The notes under the pieces: generated by a model | The model's database searches: none | What the model was told of the DNA's origin: nothing | What the model saw: the letters and a program-made list of their open reading frames with translations, nothing else | Made by a program: the position numbers and the translations under genes | Shown: in pieces, positions 17,340 through 26,965 of the stretch | How the letters are laid out: every line of letters begins with the position of its first letter | How positions within the stretch are numbered: position 1 is the first letter of the stretch | Source of the DNA: Bermanella sp036960565 | GTDB taxonomy: Bacteria; Pseudomonadota; Gammaproteobacteria; Pseudomonadales; Oceanobacteraceae | DNA length: 64,000 nucleotides | Reading direction: 5' to 3' | NCBI GenBank assembly: GCA_036960565.1 | Contig: JBALXQ010000032.1 | Span: forward strand, 7,952-71,951

Positions 17340-19046
17340 TTAATCAGCTGTCCATGACAAATCAACCCTAACTTGATTGCCATTGCCTACATACTCAAGA
17401 TTATCGCAGATACTCAATATTAATGGTATTCCTCGGCCACTATAGCCCTGATTAACAAAGTTTTTATCTTGGCGGCATTTATAATCAAATCCTTTGCCAC
17501 TGTCGGTGACCATAATCATCAGCCGCCCGCCTCCGGGAATCGGTTTATGATCAAATTCAAAGCTTACTGTGCCCTCTTTCAATTCTTTAATGGCGATTTC
17601 ACGCTGACTATAATATTCAGCGAATCCCTTAGCGTCTTGTTTTAAGCCTGAATTTAATGCCAACACACCATGTTCAAAGGCGTTAGAAAATAGCTCGGCC
17701 ATTAACGTATAAAGCTGACCACTGAAGCCTTTTAAATACGGCACATCGCTTAAGATGCTTAACATTAAGGGCATGGGGTTAAAGGTTTTCAGAGTATCAC
17801 CACGCAGGGTATAACGCATATTCCAATCCATAGGGCCACTCACCATGCCGCTGCTTAAATCTATGCTTACCTCTCCCACTTCGCTTTCTTCTACCATTCG
17901 TACTTCGAGCAAGGTGGTATCGTCGTCTTTACCACGCTCGCCCGTAAATTCATTCACCGTTTTGACAATTTCATCAAATAATACGGTGTCGTCTACATTG
18001 TTATTAAAGATATCTTGCAGGCGCTCTTCGCCAAACAAATCCCCTTGATCATTGCGAGACTCTACAATACCGTCCGACCACATGTAGAGTTTGTCATTCT
18101 TGCGAAACGAATATTTTTGCGTATTGCCATCAAATGCCTGACTCGACAGCACACCCAGGGGCAAGTGAGTGGATACCACTTTATCTATACGCTTATCGTC
18201 ATATCTATACAGGTAAAAATCTGGCAGACCGCCCATCCAAACTTCAATTTCTTCTTTGCGAAAGCTCAAATTCACCATGCACACACAACAAAAATACCCT
18301 ATAGGCAAAATATTTTTAAGCTTAATATTAATTTCACGCAGGATATCTTCCATGGCGAAACCCTTAGCGGTCATACCGTAAAAGATTTCGGCCAAAGGCA
18401 TGGCACCAATGGCAGCAGGCAGGCCATGACCGGTGAAATCCCCCAATAAAATGTGCATGCTGCCCGAGGGTTTACGCGCTGCCAGCAGCACGTCGCCGTT
18501 AAACACAGAAAAGGGTGACAGCAGATATTTAAGATTAGGTAAATGCAAACAGCCAGCATGGGTCACGTTATCGTAAACGGCTTTTGCCACTTCTTGTTCG
18601 TGCACCATGTATTCGTTATTTTCTCGAATTAAGTCTCGTTGACGCTGCAAGATATGATGCATTTTACGCATACGACTAAAGGCATTGATTTTTGCCTGCA
18701 AAATAATCTTATTATAAGGCTTAGTCAGGAAATCATCGCCACCGCTGTCCAAACACTTGGCCAGCTCATTAGCATCTTGCAGGGAGGTGAGAAAGATAAT
18801 AGGAATCATATCTTCACCGGCAAGGCTTTTAATTTCCAAAGCTGCGGCTTGCCCATCCATGTTAGGCATGATCACATCTAGGAGAATTATATCGGGGAGT
18901 GCTTGCTTGAATTGAGCGACTGCTTCTAGGCCATCTGCGGCCTCACAGACTTCATGGCCCATTTTTTTAACAATAGCCGACAAAATCATACGATCTGATT
19001 TATTGTCATCGGCAATCAATATTTTTAATGATGACCCAGCATCCAT
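17340..19046 (-). CDS. hsbR: Response regulator with PP2C-type phosphatase and kinase-like ATPase domains, HsbR-like
   Basis: Domains in order: receiver (about 6-125; acceptor D57, FLTKPYN loop), SpoIIE/PP2C phosphatase (about 170-380; LLGDFTGHGLPAAIGAMPL), and an HATPase/anti-sigma kinase fold at the C-terminus (about 420-565; AELFSNAFEHGVL, VTDSGKGFDY). This is the layout of HsbR, which phosphorylates or dephosphorylates the STAS protein HsbA depending on HptB. A TTG at 19052 opens the frame, but ATG at 19046 is six bases from GAGG and gives 568 residues, close to the family length. Confidence 0.88.
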   Translation of the reverse strand: MDAGSSLKILIADDNKSDRMILSAIVKKMGHEVCEAADGLEAVAQFKQALPDIILLDVIMPNMDGQAAALEIKSLAGEDMIPIIFLTSLQDANELAKCLDSGGDDFLTKPYNKIILQAKINAFSRMRKMHHILQRQRDLIRENNEYMVHEQEVAKAVYDNVTHAGCLHLPNLKYLLSPFSVFNGDVLLAARKPSGSMHILLGDFTGHGLPAAIGAMPLAEIFYGMTAKGFAMEDILREINIKLKNILPIGYFCCVCMVNLSFRKEEIEVWMGGLPDFYLYRYDDKRIDKVVSTHLPLGVLSSQAFDGNTQKYSFRKNDKLYMWSDGIVESRNDQGDLFGEERLQDIFNNNVDDTVLFDEIVKTVNEFTGERGKDDDTTLLEVRMVEESEVGEVSIDLSSGMVSGPMDWNMRYTLRGDTLKTFNPMPLMLSILSDVPYLKGFSGQLYTLMAELFSNAFEHGVLALNSGLKQDAKGFAEYYSQREIAIKELKEGTVSFEFDHKPIPGGGRLMIMVTDSGKGFDYKCRQDKNFVNQGYSGRGIPLILSICDNLEYVGNGNQVRVDLSWTAD

Positions 19047-19198
19047 TACCAACCTCGCATCCTTACTACTTGCAAGTTGTTGTCAAACTAATGAACTTGC
19101 CTCGACGGAGTAAAACGGGAAAACCATCTAGCAAAAACAACAATAGCCTGCTTTCAAATTAAACTGTTTTCTTTGATTAATAACCAAATTTTCCAAGC

Positions 19199-19498
19199 TT
19201 AATCTATAGCAAATAATTGTTCGAAATTTGAAATGGTTAATATTTTTTTAACATCTTGATTGCAGCGTGTAATACGTACCTGAGCCGTGTCGCCGCCTGC
19301 GTGATCACGCAGCAATAACAACATGCCTAAAGCCGAGCTGTCTAGATAAGTGGCTTTGGCCATATCAATCACATAGCTCTTAACTGAGTCACCCGATTTT
19401 TCGTACGCATCACGAAACTCTTGGTGCGCGCTAAAATCAAAACGCCCCTCTACTTGTACGGTTAACTCACTGCCGCTAACGGATGTGCCTATTGACAT
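19199..19498 (-). CDS. hsbA: STAS-domain anti-sigma-factor antagonist, HsbA-like
   Basis: A 99-residue STAS protein with the phosphorylatable serine motif YLDSSALGMLLLLRD (S54/S55). In P. aeruginosa HsbA partners either with FlgM (releasing sigma-28) or with a diguanylate cyclase, according to its phosphorylation by HsbR. The gene is first in the trio, 152 bases upstream of hsbR. The 261 bases upstream of it hold no promoter I could assign with confidence. Confidence 0.87.
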   Translation of the reverse strand: MSIGTSVSGSELTVQVEGRFDFSAHQEFRDAYEKSGDSVKSYVIDMAKATYLDSSALGMLLLLRDHAGGDTAQVRITRCNQDVKKILTISNFEQLFAID

Positions 19499-19759
19499 GT
19501 GTGACCCCTAATTGCCTATCCCTGCACCTTAGACTAATTAAAAACTTTGTAATCGGCAACCACCCAAGGAGGGCGAAAACTGCCAATAGTTTCCACTAAT
19601 CTAGTTATATGACTTAACTGAGCATAGTCCAAAAAAATACAGATAGTAACTTTTGCCCCTATCTGAACCGATTAATTTTGAAGTTTGATACTAAGCCGTT
19701 AAATCCCCTTCACCATCTTCTGAAAACACACCAAAGCCACTGCTCTGGAAAACACCCTG

Positions 19760-20803
19760 CTAACTTTTTCGTTTGAGCTGGCTCACCACATGCCCAGCAA
19801 TATGGCTTAATGGCAAAATTTTGTCATGTGCATTAACCTCGGCCGCCGCTCCAGGCATACCCCATACCACAGAGCTGTCTTTATCCTGAATAATATTATA
19901 ACTACCAGCCTCCTTCATTTTCAGCATGGCCTTAGCGCCATCATTGCCCATGCCGGTTAACATAATACCTATGGTGTTTTTGGCACAATGTTCGGTAATG
20001 GAGTTAAACAAGACCTCTACTGATGGCTTGTGCAGGTTCACACGTTCACCATTGGTAATCTCGCAATAATAATGTCCCCCCTTTTTAACGACCTTTAAAT
20101 GGCGATCACCTGGCGCAATATACACGTGCCCCGCCATTATTTTATCGCCGTTATGAGCCTCATGTACGGTGAGGGGTAATAAGCTATCTAGGCGCTTAGC
20201 AAACGAAGTACTAAACACAGGAGGAATGTGCTGAGTAATGACAATGGGCGGGCTATCCGCTGGCATCATCATTAATAATTCACGTATGGCTTCGGTACCG
20301 CCAGTGCTGGCACCGATAGCGATAATGGTATTGTGCATCTGACCAATCTTACTGGCCCGCTCCACTTTAATAGGATCCCTATTGGCCTGAATTTCCAGAC
20401 GTCCTAAGTTGGCGATGGCCGCCAATTTTACTTTTTCTACAATTTCCTGAGCATATTCGGCCAACAACTCGGGGCTATCGGCACTGGGCTTGCCGACGTA
20501 TTCCACCGCTCCCACCTCTAAAGCCTCCAGAGTGGCTGGTGCGCCTTTTTGAGTAAGGGTTGAAATCATCACCACCGGCATGGGCCTTAGTTTCATGATT
20601 TTTTTTAAAAAAGTAATGCCATCCATCTTTGGCATCTCAATGTCCAAGGTAATTACATCTGGCTTTAATTGCTTAATTTTTTCTCGAGCAATAAAGGGAT
20701 CCTCGGCCGTGCCGACTACCTCAATGCCCGGTGCCTTATTAAAGATATCAGTTAATACCTTACGAATCAGGATGGAGTCATCCACTATCAAGACTCTAAC
20801 CAT
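19760..20803 (-). CDS. cheB: Chemotaxis protein-glutamate methylesterase CheB
   Basis: Removes methyl groups from chemoreceptors and deamidates them. The receiver domain (about 1-120) has acceptor D54 and K105; the esterase domain (about 155-345) carries the S166-H192-D288 catalytic triad in GASTGGT, QHIPP and GMGNDGA. Length is 347, normal. It is last in the order cheY-cheA-cheW-mcp-cheR-cheD-cheB, the order of the P. aeruginosa Che2 cluster. Confidence 0.97.
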   Translation of the reverse strand: MVRVLIVDDSILIRKVLTDIFNKAPGIEVVGTAEDPFIAREKIKQLKPDVITLDIEMPKMDGITFLKKIMKLRPMPVVMISTLTQKGAPATLEALEVGAVEYVGKPSADSPELLAEYAQEIVEKVKLAAIANLGRLEIQANRDPIKVERASKIGQMHNTIIAIGASTGGTEAIRELLMMMPADSPPIVITQHIPPVFSTSFAKRLDSLLPLTVHEAHNGDKIMAGHVYIAPGDRHLKVVKKGGHYYCEITNGERVNLHKPSVEVLFNSITEHCAKNTIGIMLTGMGNDGAKAMLKMKEAGSYNIIQDKDSSVVWGMPGAAAEVNAHDKILPLSHIAGHVVSQLKRKS

Positions 20804-20890
20804 GTATCCCTCCTGATCACTAAATTGTAATCCATCATCATAAATTCCATCTTAAAATACTCTCAACCGGAGCCTGTCAGGCACTCGATT

Positions 20891-21559
20891 TTAATCAAAC
20901 AATTCTATGTCGCTGTCGTCTTTATGCTGTTGAATACTGTCCATGTATCCCTTCTCACGGTTAACAATAGTCTGGTTATGGGTGGAGATAATACGACGTA
21001 CTTTCACTGACCCTGTATCAGGAAAAAATAACACTTTACGGGAAAATACATCCCCCACATCGGACGCTGTCACATTCATGCCTTCTTTACGCAAGTAGTC
21101 ATACACAAATAATATATTGCGCTGACCCACATCCGTCATGCTGGCCATGACCTGGCCGCCACCAAACAGTTTCACTTCCAAATCTTGTTTACGCGAGCCC
21201 ATTTTATAAAGGGTATTTAACAAATGCTCCATGGCCCAATTGCCGTAGCGGGTTTCTGCAGTGTTGGCATTACTGCCCCATTGCTCAGTACTGTGTTCGT
21301 TTTGGGCAGGTAACATAAAATGATTCATGCCACCTATGCCCAGTTTAACATCACGAATACAAGCACTGATGCAAGAGCCCAGCACTGTGGCAATCATCTC
21401 GCCGTGACTGGTCACGTAAAATTCACCAGGTAATATTTTTGCAGTCCAAACCTGAAGGTGTTTGTCATAATAACGATTAACATGACTAAACCCCTTTTCA
21501 GTGGGTGGCTGTTTAAGGTGATCATGATGATTGTGATGGTGCTTATGTTGTTTATGCAC
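20891..21559 (-). CDS. cheD: Chemoreceptor glutamine deamidase CheD
   Basis: Deamidates receptor glutamines. The catalytic core is clear: TVLGSCISACIRD with the nucleophilic Cys, and GIGGMNHFMLP with the catalytic His. The 222-residue protein has an unusual His-rich N-terminal tail (HKQHKHHHNHHDH) that could bind metal; this is not part of the catalytic domain. It lies between cheR and cheB. Confidence 0.95.
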   Translation of the reverse strand: MHKQHKHHHNHHDHLKQPPTEKGFSHVNRYYDKHLQVWTAKILPGEFYVTSHGEMIATVLGSCISACIRDVKLGIGGMNHFMLPAQNEHSTEQWGSNANTAETRYGNWAMEHLLNTLYKMGSRKQDLEVKLFGGGQVMASMTDVGQRNILFVYDYLRKEGMNVTASDVGDVFSRKVLFFPDTGSVKVRRIISTHNQTIVNREKGYMDSIQQHKDDSDIELFD

Positions 21560-21756
21560 TTAACGCACCTTTGAAATAAGCATGACTAGGCAAAGAAATT
21601 AAATTTTTAAATAGCAAAAATTTAACGGTATTCATCTGCCTGCCTGCTTTAAATATAGATCATTCTTGTATGAAAACTAAAAGTGTCTAGGTAAATTTAA
21701 CCTTTCACTGTTAACTCTTCGCAATTTAAAAACCATTGCCTATAACACAAACATAA

Positions 21757-22626
21757 TTAACGTATCTTTTGATATATTGTACGCCCAACATTAACAAAAC
21801 GTTCGGTCATGCCGTGTAAAGTTTCACTGTGACCTATAAAAAGATAACCGCCTTCCACCAAAGAATCTGCGATGCGATCAAACAACTCTCTTTGGGTTTC
21901 TTTGTTAAAATAAATCACCACGTTACGACAAAATATCACATCAAATTGGTGTCTCATGGGCCAAGGCCCTAATAAATTTAGTAGGTTAAACTGGATCATC
22001 TGACGAATATTATCTTTTACTTGGCCAGTTTCCTGGCCCTTGTTACGTAAAAAACTCGATAAATAATTACGCGGAATTTGCTCAATGTCGGCAATGGGAT
22101 ATTCCCCTTGCCGAGCTTTGGCCAATACGTCGCTGTCTAAATCTGTGGCGAGAATTTTTATATTAAACTTATCCACTGCCATGTTTTTATTTAAGGTAAT
22201 AGCAATGCTGTAGGGCTCGGGTCCGGTACTGCAGGCCGAGGACCAAATTCTAATAGGCTGAGTTTTTTTTTGTTGCTTCCACTTGGGTATCACTTCCTTG
22301 GCGAGAAATTCAAAGTGATGAGACTCGCGAAAAAACGAGGTTAAATTAGTGGTGATGGCATTTAAAAACTCATTGGTTTCACTTTCATGATTGCTTGATA
22401 AGTATTGACAGTATTGAGAAAAGTTATTTAGGTTTAACTTGCGAATCCGCCGAGAAATACGACTGTATACCAGTTCTTTTTTTTGCTCTCCCAGAACAAT
22501 ACCGCTAATGTCGTAGGCCATGGTAGCGAGGTGTTTGAAATCCTCATCGGCCATGGGAAATTCTTTACTGGTAAAGTCCATACTAAGATTGCCTCGCACT
22601 TTTTCAGGCGCGTTCATACTCATCAT
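21757..22626 (-). CDS. cheR: Chemotaxis protein methyltransferase CheR
   Basis: S-adenosylmethionine-dependent methylase of receptor glutamates, 289 residues. The SAM-binding loop WSSACSTGPEPYSIAI and the motif DVIFCRNVVIYF are present. The start has AAGGAG seven bases upstream. The neighbouring receptor ends in an aromatic pentapeptide of the CheR-tether type, which fits a dedicated CheR-receptor pair. Confidence 0.96.
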   Translation of the reverse strand: MMSMNAPEKVRGNLSMDFTSKEFPMADEDFKHLATMAYDISGIVLGEQKKELVYSRISRRIRKLNLNNFSQYCQYLSSNHESETNEFLNAITTNLTSFFRESHHFEFLAKEVIPKWKQQKKTQPIRIWSSACSTGPEPYSIAITLNKNMAVDKFNIKILATDLDSDVLAKARQGEYPIADIEQIPRNYLSSFLRNKGQETGQVKDNIRQMIQFNLLNLLGPWPMRHQFDVIFCRNVVIYFNKETQRELFDRIADSLVEGGYLFIGHSETLHGMTERFVNVGRTIYQKIR

Positions 22627-22668
22627 CCTGCACTCCTTGCCGGAAAGACTACTAGCCGTTGTTAATCT

Positions 22669-22716
22669 GGCCTTGATACTGGCCCTAATATTGTAGTGAG
22701 TGCCAGTATCAGGGCC
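22669..22716. repeat. 15-bp inverted repeat between the chemoreceptor gene and cheR
   Basis: Arms 22669-22683 and 22702-22716 pair over 15 positions with one mismatch (a wobble in one strand), separated by an 18-base spacer. No T run follows on the operon strand. It may be an mRNA-stabilising or processing hairpin that sets different levels of receptor and cheR, or a weak attenuator. Confidence 0.7.
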
Positions 22717-22731
22717 AAATAATTAACTCAG

Positions 22732-25700
22732 CTAGAACTCCTGCCAATCATCGCCGTCATCTTTTACGGCCGGACGACTCGCGCTGGCTGATATGGCTCT
22801 GGGTTTTGGTGCGGCTCGCAATTGCTGAACCGGTGCCATGCTCATGGGAGCCGAATTGTAGTTGCCACCTCCCGCATCCGAGCCGGCTGCCATCTGGAAG
22901 AAGCCCACCAGATCTAACATGCTCTTGGCTTGTTCGGTCATGGTTTCACTGGCAGCTGATGCTTCCTCTACTAGGGCGGCATTTTGCTGGGTCATTTCAT
23001 CCATCTGACTGATGGCCTTGTTCACCTGCTCAATACCGGCACTTTGTTCAATGGCAGCATCACTGATTTCCTTAATCATGGTGCTTACTTTTTCTACTGC
23101 ATCCACAATTTCGGTAAGCGTGGTGCCTGACTCGTTCACCAGCTCGGTGCCGTTATCTACTTTCTCAACACTGTCACGAATGAGGTCTTTAATCTCTTTC
23201 GCGGCACCGGCTGAACGTTGCGCGAGGTTACGAACTTCCCCGGCCACTACTGCAAAGCCCTTGCCCTGTTCACCGGCTCGTGCAGCTTCTACCGCAGCAT
23301 TTAGCGCCAGTAGGTTAGTTTGGAAAGCGATCTCATCAATGACACCAATGATGTCGGCAATCTTCTTACTTGAGGAGTTAATTTCATCCATGGCGGTCAC
23401 CGCTCTGGACACTACCTCACCACCCTTGCTGGCTTTCTCTTGCGCGTTGGCCGCCAGCTCGTTGGCATGGGAAGCGTTCTCACTGGTTTGTTTCACCGAA
23501 CTGGTCATCTCTTCCATACTAGAAGCGGTTTCTTCCAAGCTGGACGCTTGCTCCTCGGTACGTTGCGAAAGGTCGGTGTTACCTTGAGCAATCTCGGTAG
23601 ACCCGGTAGACACGGTATTGGCGGCCTCACGGATGCGACCAATAATGTCGGTTAGCCTGTCCCCTGTGGTGTTGGAGTCAGTTTTTAACTTGCCAAACAA
23701 ACCTTCGTAATCGGCGTCGATTCGCTCGGTTAAATTACCTTCCGCCATGGCACCTAGTACCCGTGCGGTGTCGTTGATGACGTCCTCAGACAAGCCTACT
23801 AAGCGGTTCAAGCCCATACACAGTTCTTTAAAGAAGCCCTTCTTATCATCCACCGTAGCGCGCTGGCTAAGATCGCCCTTACCGGCAGCTTCGATTATGT
23901 TGTCTACTTCCTGTTCCACGGCCACTTCTTCGGTGCGGTCATTCCATTCCACTACCGTCCCAAGACGCTCTCCTTCTGCATTGTTAATCGGGCTGGCGAT
24001 GAGGCCAAAGGTGCGGCCACCCACCACAATCTCGGTATTGTAAGTGGAGGTGAGGCTGCCCACCATGTTGCGCTGGTGCGCAGGGTTCTTGTGGAATATA
24101 TCAATGTTACTGCCCATTACCTTACTGGCACTGAAGCCGGGCAAGTCTTGCTTAATGTCATTTTCACCGACGGAGAGCATGTTTTGTACCGCCGCGTTGG
24201 TGTAGATCACGTTAAAGTCCACATCGGCGATCATAGTATTGGCCGAGCACACATCTAGGGCTAGCTTGACTCGGGCATTTTCATCGGACACCCGCTTGTC
24301 CTCAATCTCCTTGGCCAGGCTATCGGTAATGTCATCCCACTCTACTACTGTGCCCAATCGAACTCCTTCTTCCCACACTGGCGTGGCCACTAGGTTAAAG
24401 CTACGCCCGCCCACAACGATGCTGGTTTCATAGACGTTCTTAAGATCCGCTAGCATGTTGCGTTGATGTGACGGATTCTTGTGGAAGCCGTCAACATTGA
24501 AGCCAAGTAGGGTATTGGTATCGAAATTAGGCAGGTCTTTGCGAATATCGTTCTGAGCCTCGCTCATCATCTTCTTCACTGAATTATTGAGGTAGACAAT
24601 ATTGAGATCGGCATCGGCCATCATCACATTGGCCTGGCATACATTTAACGCCGTACTGGTACGGGCATTTTCGGCAGCCAATTTATCGGCAATATCTTTT
24701 TCCTTAAGCATTTGTGTTTGGTCACTCCATTCCACCACAGTGCCCAAGCGTTCTCCCTCAACCCACACAGGCGTGGCCACTAACGAAAATGTGCGTCCGC
24801 CCACCACGATGCTGGTTTCATAAACATCTTTTAAGTCTTTGAGCATGCCACGTTGATGGGCCGGATTTTTATGGAAGCCGTCTACATTAAATCCCATTAG
24901 CGAATTTGCATCAAAATTAGGTAATTGAGTGCGAATGTCTTGCTGGGCATCCAGCATCATTTGTTTAACCGAATCATTCAGGTAGACGATATTAAGCTCT
25001 GCATCCGCCATCATCACGTTGGCCTGGCATACATTAAGGGCCTGGCGAGTCCGTGCATTATCTGCTGAAACAACCGCTTCTTTTTCTAGGCGAGCCAACT
25101 CTTGAGTTTTATCTGTCCACTCCACCACGGTACCTATACGCTTGCCGCTGTCATCGCGTATTGGATTAACCACCAAGGCAAATGTTCTGGCACCGAGCTC
25201 CAACTGAGTTTCATGGGAACTGGTTAACTTGTCGAGCAGGCCACGCTGGTAACTTGGGTTTTTATGGAAGATATCAATATTGCTGCCCAACACATTACTT
25301 GGCGAGAAGCTTGGAATAGCTTGTTTGATGTCGCTCTCTGCTACCTCAAACATAGAGTTGACGCCCTTATTGGTATAAACCAAATCATAGTTTTCATCGG
25401 CTACCATCAGGCAAGATTCTGCACAAGCATCAAGGGCGAGTCTGACTCGAGTATTATGAACGGTGTCGATTTTCTGCTGAGTCACATCTATTGCAAATTT
25501 AACAACTTTAACGGCCTTACCCTTTGAATCAAATATTGGATTATAAGAGGCTTGAATCCATACTTCTTTACCACCTTTACCGATACGTTTGTATTCTTGA
25601 GATTCAAATTCACCGCGATTTAGTTTATCCCAGAATTGACGGTATTCTGCACTTGCCTTAAATTCAGGTTCAATAAATATGCTGTGATGCTGCCCCTGTA

Positions 25701-26193
25701 TTTCTTCCAAGTGATAGCCCATGGCCCCAAGAAAATTATCATTGGCTGTAATAATGGTGCCATCCATATTGAACTCTATCATTGCCTGGGTCTTGCTAAT
25801 GGCTTCGACCTTGGCAGCATTCTCATCTGCAACACTATCATCCTGTGCAGCATCACCCTTTTTAATGGCGGTACGCACCGAGTTTCTGAGATTGACTAAG
25901 GTATAAATTAGATGAGTCATTTCATCTCGCCCGCTCATGGGGGGCTCGTAACTGTAATCGCCGTTGGCACTGGCATTAGCGCTTTTAATGGCGGTGGTTA
26001 AACCGGTTAATACACGCTGGCCTAACATCCAACTCACCACTGCACCGGCACCACATAACAGCGCGGTAATAATTAAGGCGTTGCCATTGGTTCCCTGCGG
26101 CATACTCATGTAGGCATAAATCAGGCCCACCAAGGGCAGAGCCCATGGAATGACCATCTTATATTGCATGTTAAACCGATTGAGTTGTTCCAT
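22732..26193 (-). CDS. Methyl-accepting chemotaxis protein with one plus four tandem PAS domains and a C-terminal pentapeptide
   Basis: An 1153-residue receptor. Two membrane helices lie near the N-terminus (about 13-31 and 38-57) with almost no periplasmic loop, so sensing should be cytoplasmic. PAS1 (about 133-240) is of the common redox/energy type. Four further PAS units of 130 residues follow in tandem (250-379, 380-509, 510-639, 640-760), each with an FHKNP..QR motif. A HAMP-like segment and the signalling hairpin (EIAFQTNLLALNAAVEAARA) follow, and the protein ends DDWQEF, an aromatic CheR/CheB-docking pentapeptide like that of Aer2/McpB. Gene order matches the Che2 type. The ligand is unknown. 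Confidence 0.94.
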   Translation of the reverse strand: MEQLNRFNMQYKMVIPWALPLVGLIYAYMSMPQGTNGNALIITALLCGAGAVVSWMLGQRVLTGLTTAIKSANASANGDYSYEPPMSGRDEMTHLIYTLVNLRNSVRTAIKKGDAAQDDSVADENAAKVEAISKTQAMIEFNMDGTIITANDNFLGAMGYHLEEIQGQHHSIFIEPEFKASAEYRQFWDKLNRGEFESQEYKRIGKGGKEVWIQASYNPIFDSKGKAVKVVKFAIDVTQQKIDTVHNTRVRLALDACAESCLMVADENYDLVYTNKGVNSMFEVAESDIKQAIPSFSPSNVLGSNIDIFHKNPSYQRGLLDKLTSSHETQLELGARTFALVVNPIRDDSGKRIGTVVEWTDKTQELARLEKEAVVSADNARTRQALNVCQANVMMADAELNIVYLNDSVKQMMLDAQQDIRTQLPNFDANSLMGFNVDGFHKNPAHQRGMLKDLKDVYETSIVVGGRTFSLVATPVWVEGERLGTVVEWSDQTQMLKEKDIADKLAAENARTSTALNVCQANVMMADADLNIVYLNNSVKKMMSEAQNDIRKDLPNFDTNTLLGFNVDGFHKNPSHQRNMLADLKNVYETSIVVGGRSFNLVATPVWEEGVRLGTVVEWDDITDSLAKEIEDKRVSDENARVKLALDVCSANTMIADVDFNVIYTNAAVQNMLSVGENDIKQDLPGFSASKVMGSNIDIFHKNPAHQRNMVGSLTSTYNTEIVVGGRTFGLIASPINNAEGERLGTVVEWNDRTEEVAVEQEVDNIIEAAGKGDLSQRATVDDKKGFFKELCMGLNRLVGLSEDVINDTARVLGAMAEGNLTERIDADYEGLFGKLKTDSNTTGDRLTDIIGRIREAANTVSTGSTEIAQGNTDLSQRTEEQASSLEETASSMEEMTSSVKQTSENASHANELAANAQEKASKGGEVVSRAVTAMDEINSSSKKIADIIGVIDEIAFQTNLLALNAAVEAARAGEQGKGFAVVAGEVRNLAQRSAGAAKEIKDLIRDSVEKVDNGTELVNESGTTLTEIVDAVEKVSTMIKEISDAAIEQSAGIEQVNKAISQMDEMTQQNAALVEEASAASETMTEQAKSMLDLVGFFQMAAGSDAGGGNYNSAPMSMAPVQQLRAAPKPRAISASASRPAVKDDGDDWQEF

Positions 26194-26413
26194 TTCCTTA
26201 TCACCTGTTTATTAATTTAAACCTATAAATCATTTATCTGATCACACAACTTTATTTCCGTGATCGCATTTTTCATTCAACAACATTTTCACGGCTGACT
26301 TAGCCATCTGGGGTTAAGTGCATTTTAAAATCCGTCAGATACATTTTGTTAACTTCCACCTAAGCCGCCCCCTTTTTTTAAAAACCCGTGAATAAAATGA
26401 CTGGCCGCCTGGG

Positions 26414-26911
26414 TTAGTCGTCTATGGTTAATAGTTTTTTTAATTCAAGCAGAATCACCATGCTTTTATCCACTGTGACTAAGCCTTTAATAAATTGTGA
26501 ATTTTGATTTTCGGCCACCCCAGTGGTGCGTACTTTATCTAAGGGGACGTCATAGACATCACTGATCGCATCAACAATGATGCCCATAGTGCGCTCGCCC
26601 TTTTCGGTCTCTATTTTTAAAATCACCACCACAGTGACATCGCTGTAATCAACATTGGGGATATTAAAACGATCGCGTAAATCAATGATGGGCACTATGG
26701 TGCCGCGCAAATTCAGAACCCCCTTCATATGTGAAGGACTGTTGGGCACTAAAGTGGCCCTTTCCCAACCGCGGATTTCCTGCACGGCCAAAATGTCGAC
26801 ACCATACTCTTCATCATTCATGATGAAAGTGAGGTATTGCTGGGTGGCCAACGCCTCTTCTGTAGTCGCTTCCTGGTTTGTTTCTGAACTCATTTCTGCT
26901 GCGGCACTCAT
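26414..26911 (-). CDS. cheW: Chemotaxis coupling protein CheW
   Basis: Couples the kinase CheA to receptors. It is 165 residues with a CheW domain from about 25 to 163, including RGWERATLVPNSPSHMKGVL, NLRGTIVPIIDLR and the final LLELKKLL. The N-terminal 20 residues are a Glu/Thr-rich extension. It lies between cheA and the receptor gene. Confidence 0.97.
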   Translation of the reverse strand: MSAAAEMSSETNQEATTEEALATQQYLTFIMNDEEYGVDILAVQEIRGWERATLVPNSPSHMKGVLNLRGTIVPIIDLRDRFNIPNVDYSDVTVVVILKIETEKGERTMGIIVDAISDVYDVPLDKVRTTGVAENQNSQFIKGLVTVDKSMVILLELKKLLTIDD

Positions 26912-26965
26912 GATTACACATCCGTTATGCTGCTAAATTAAATCATTGAAAATCACTCAGCGCCG

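Noticed and set aside
19540..19570. Sigma-28 promoter upstream of the HsbA-like gene (GCCGATTA on the minus strand)
   Set aside because: A good -10 but no TAAA-like -35 at 11 bases; position alone is not enough.
22669..22716. Site-specific inversion or attachment site
   Set aside because: The arms are close together, flank only 18 bases and no recombinase gene is near; an RNA or DNA hairpin is simpler.
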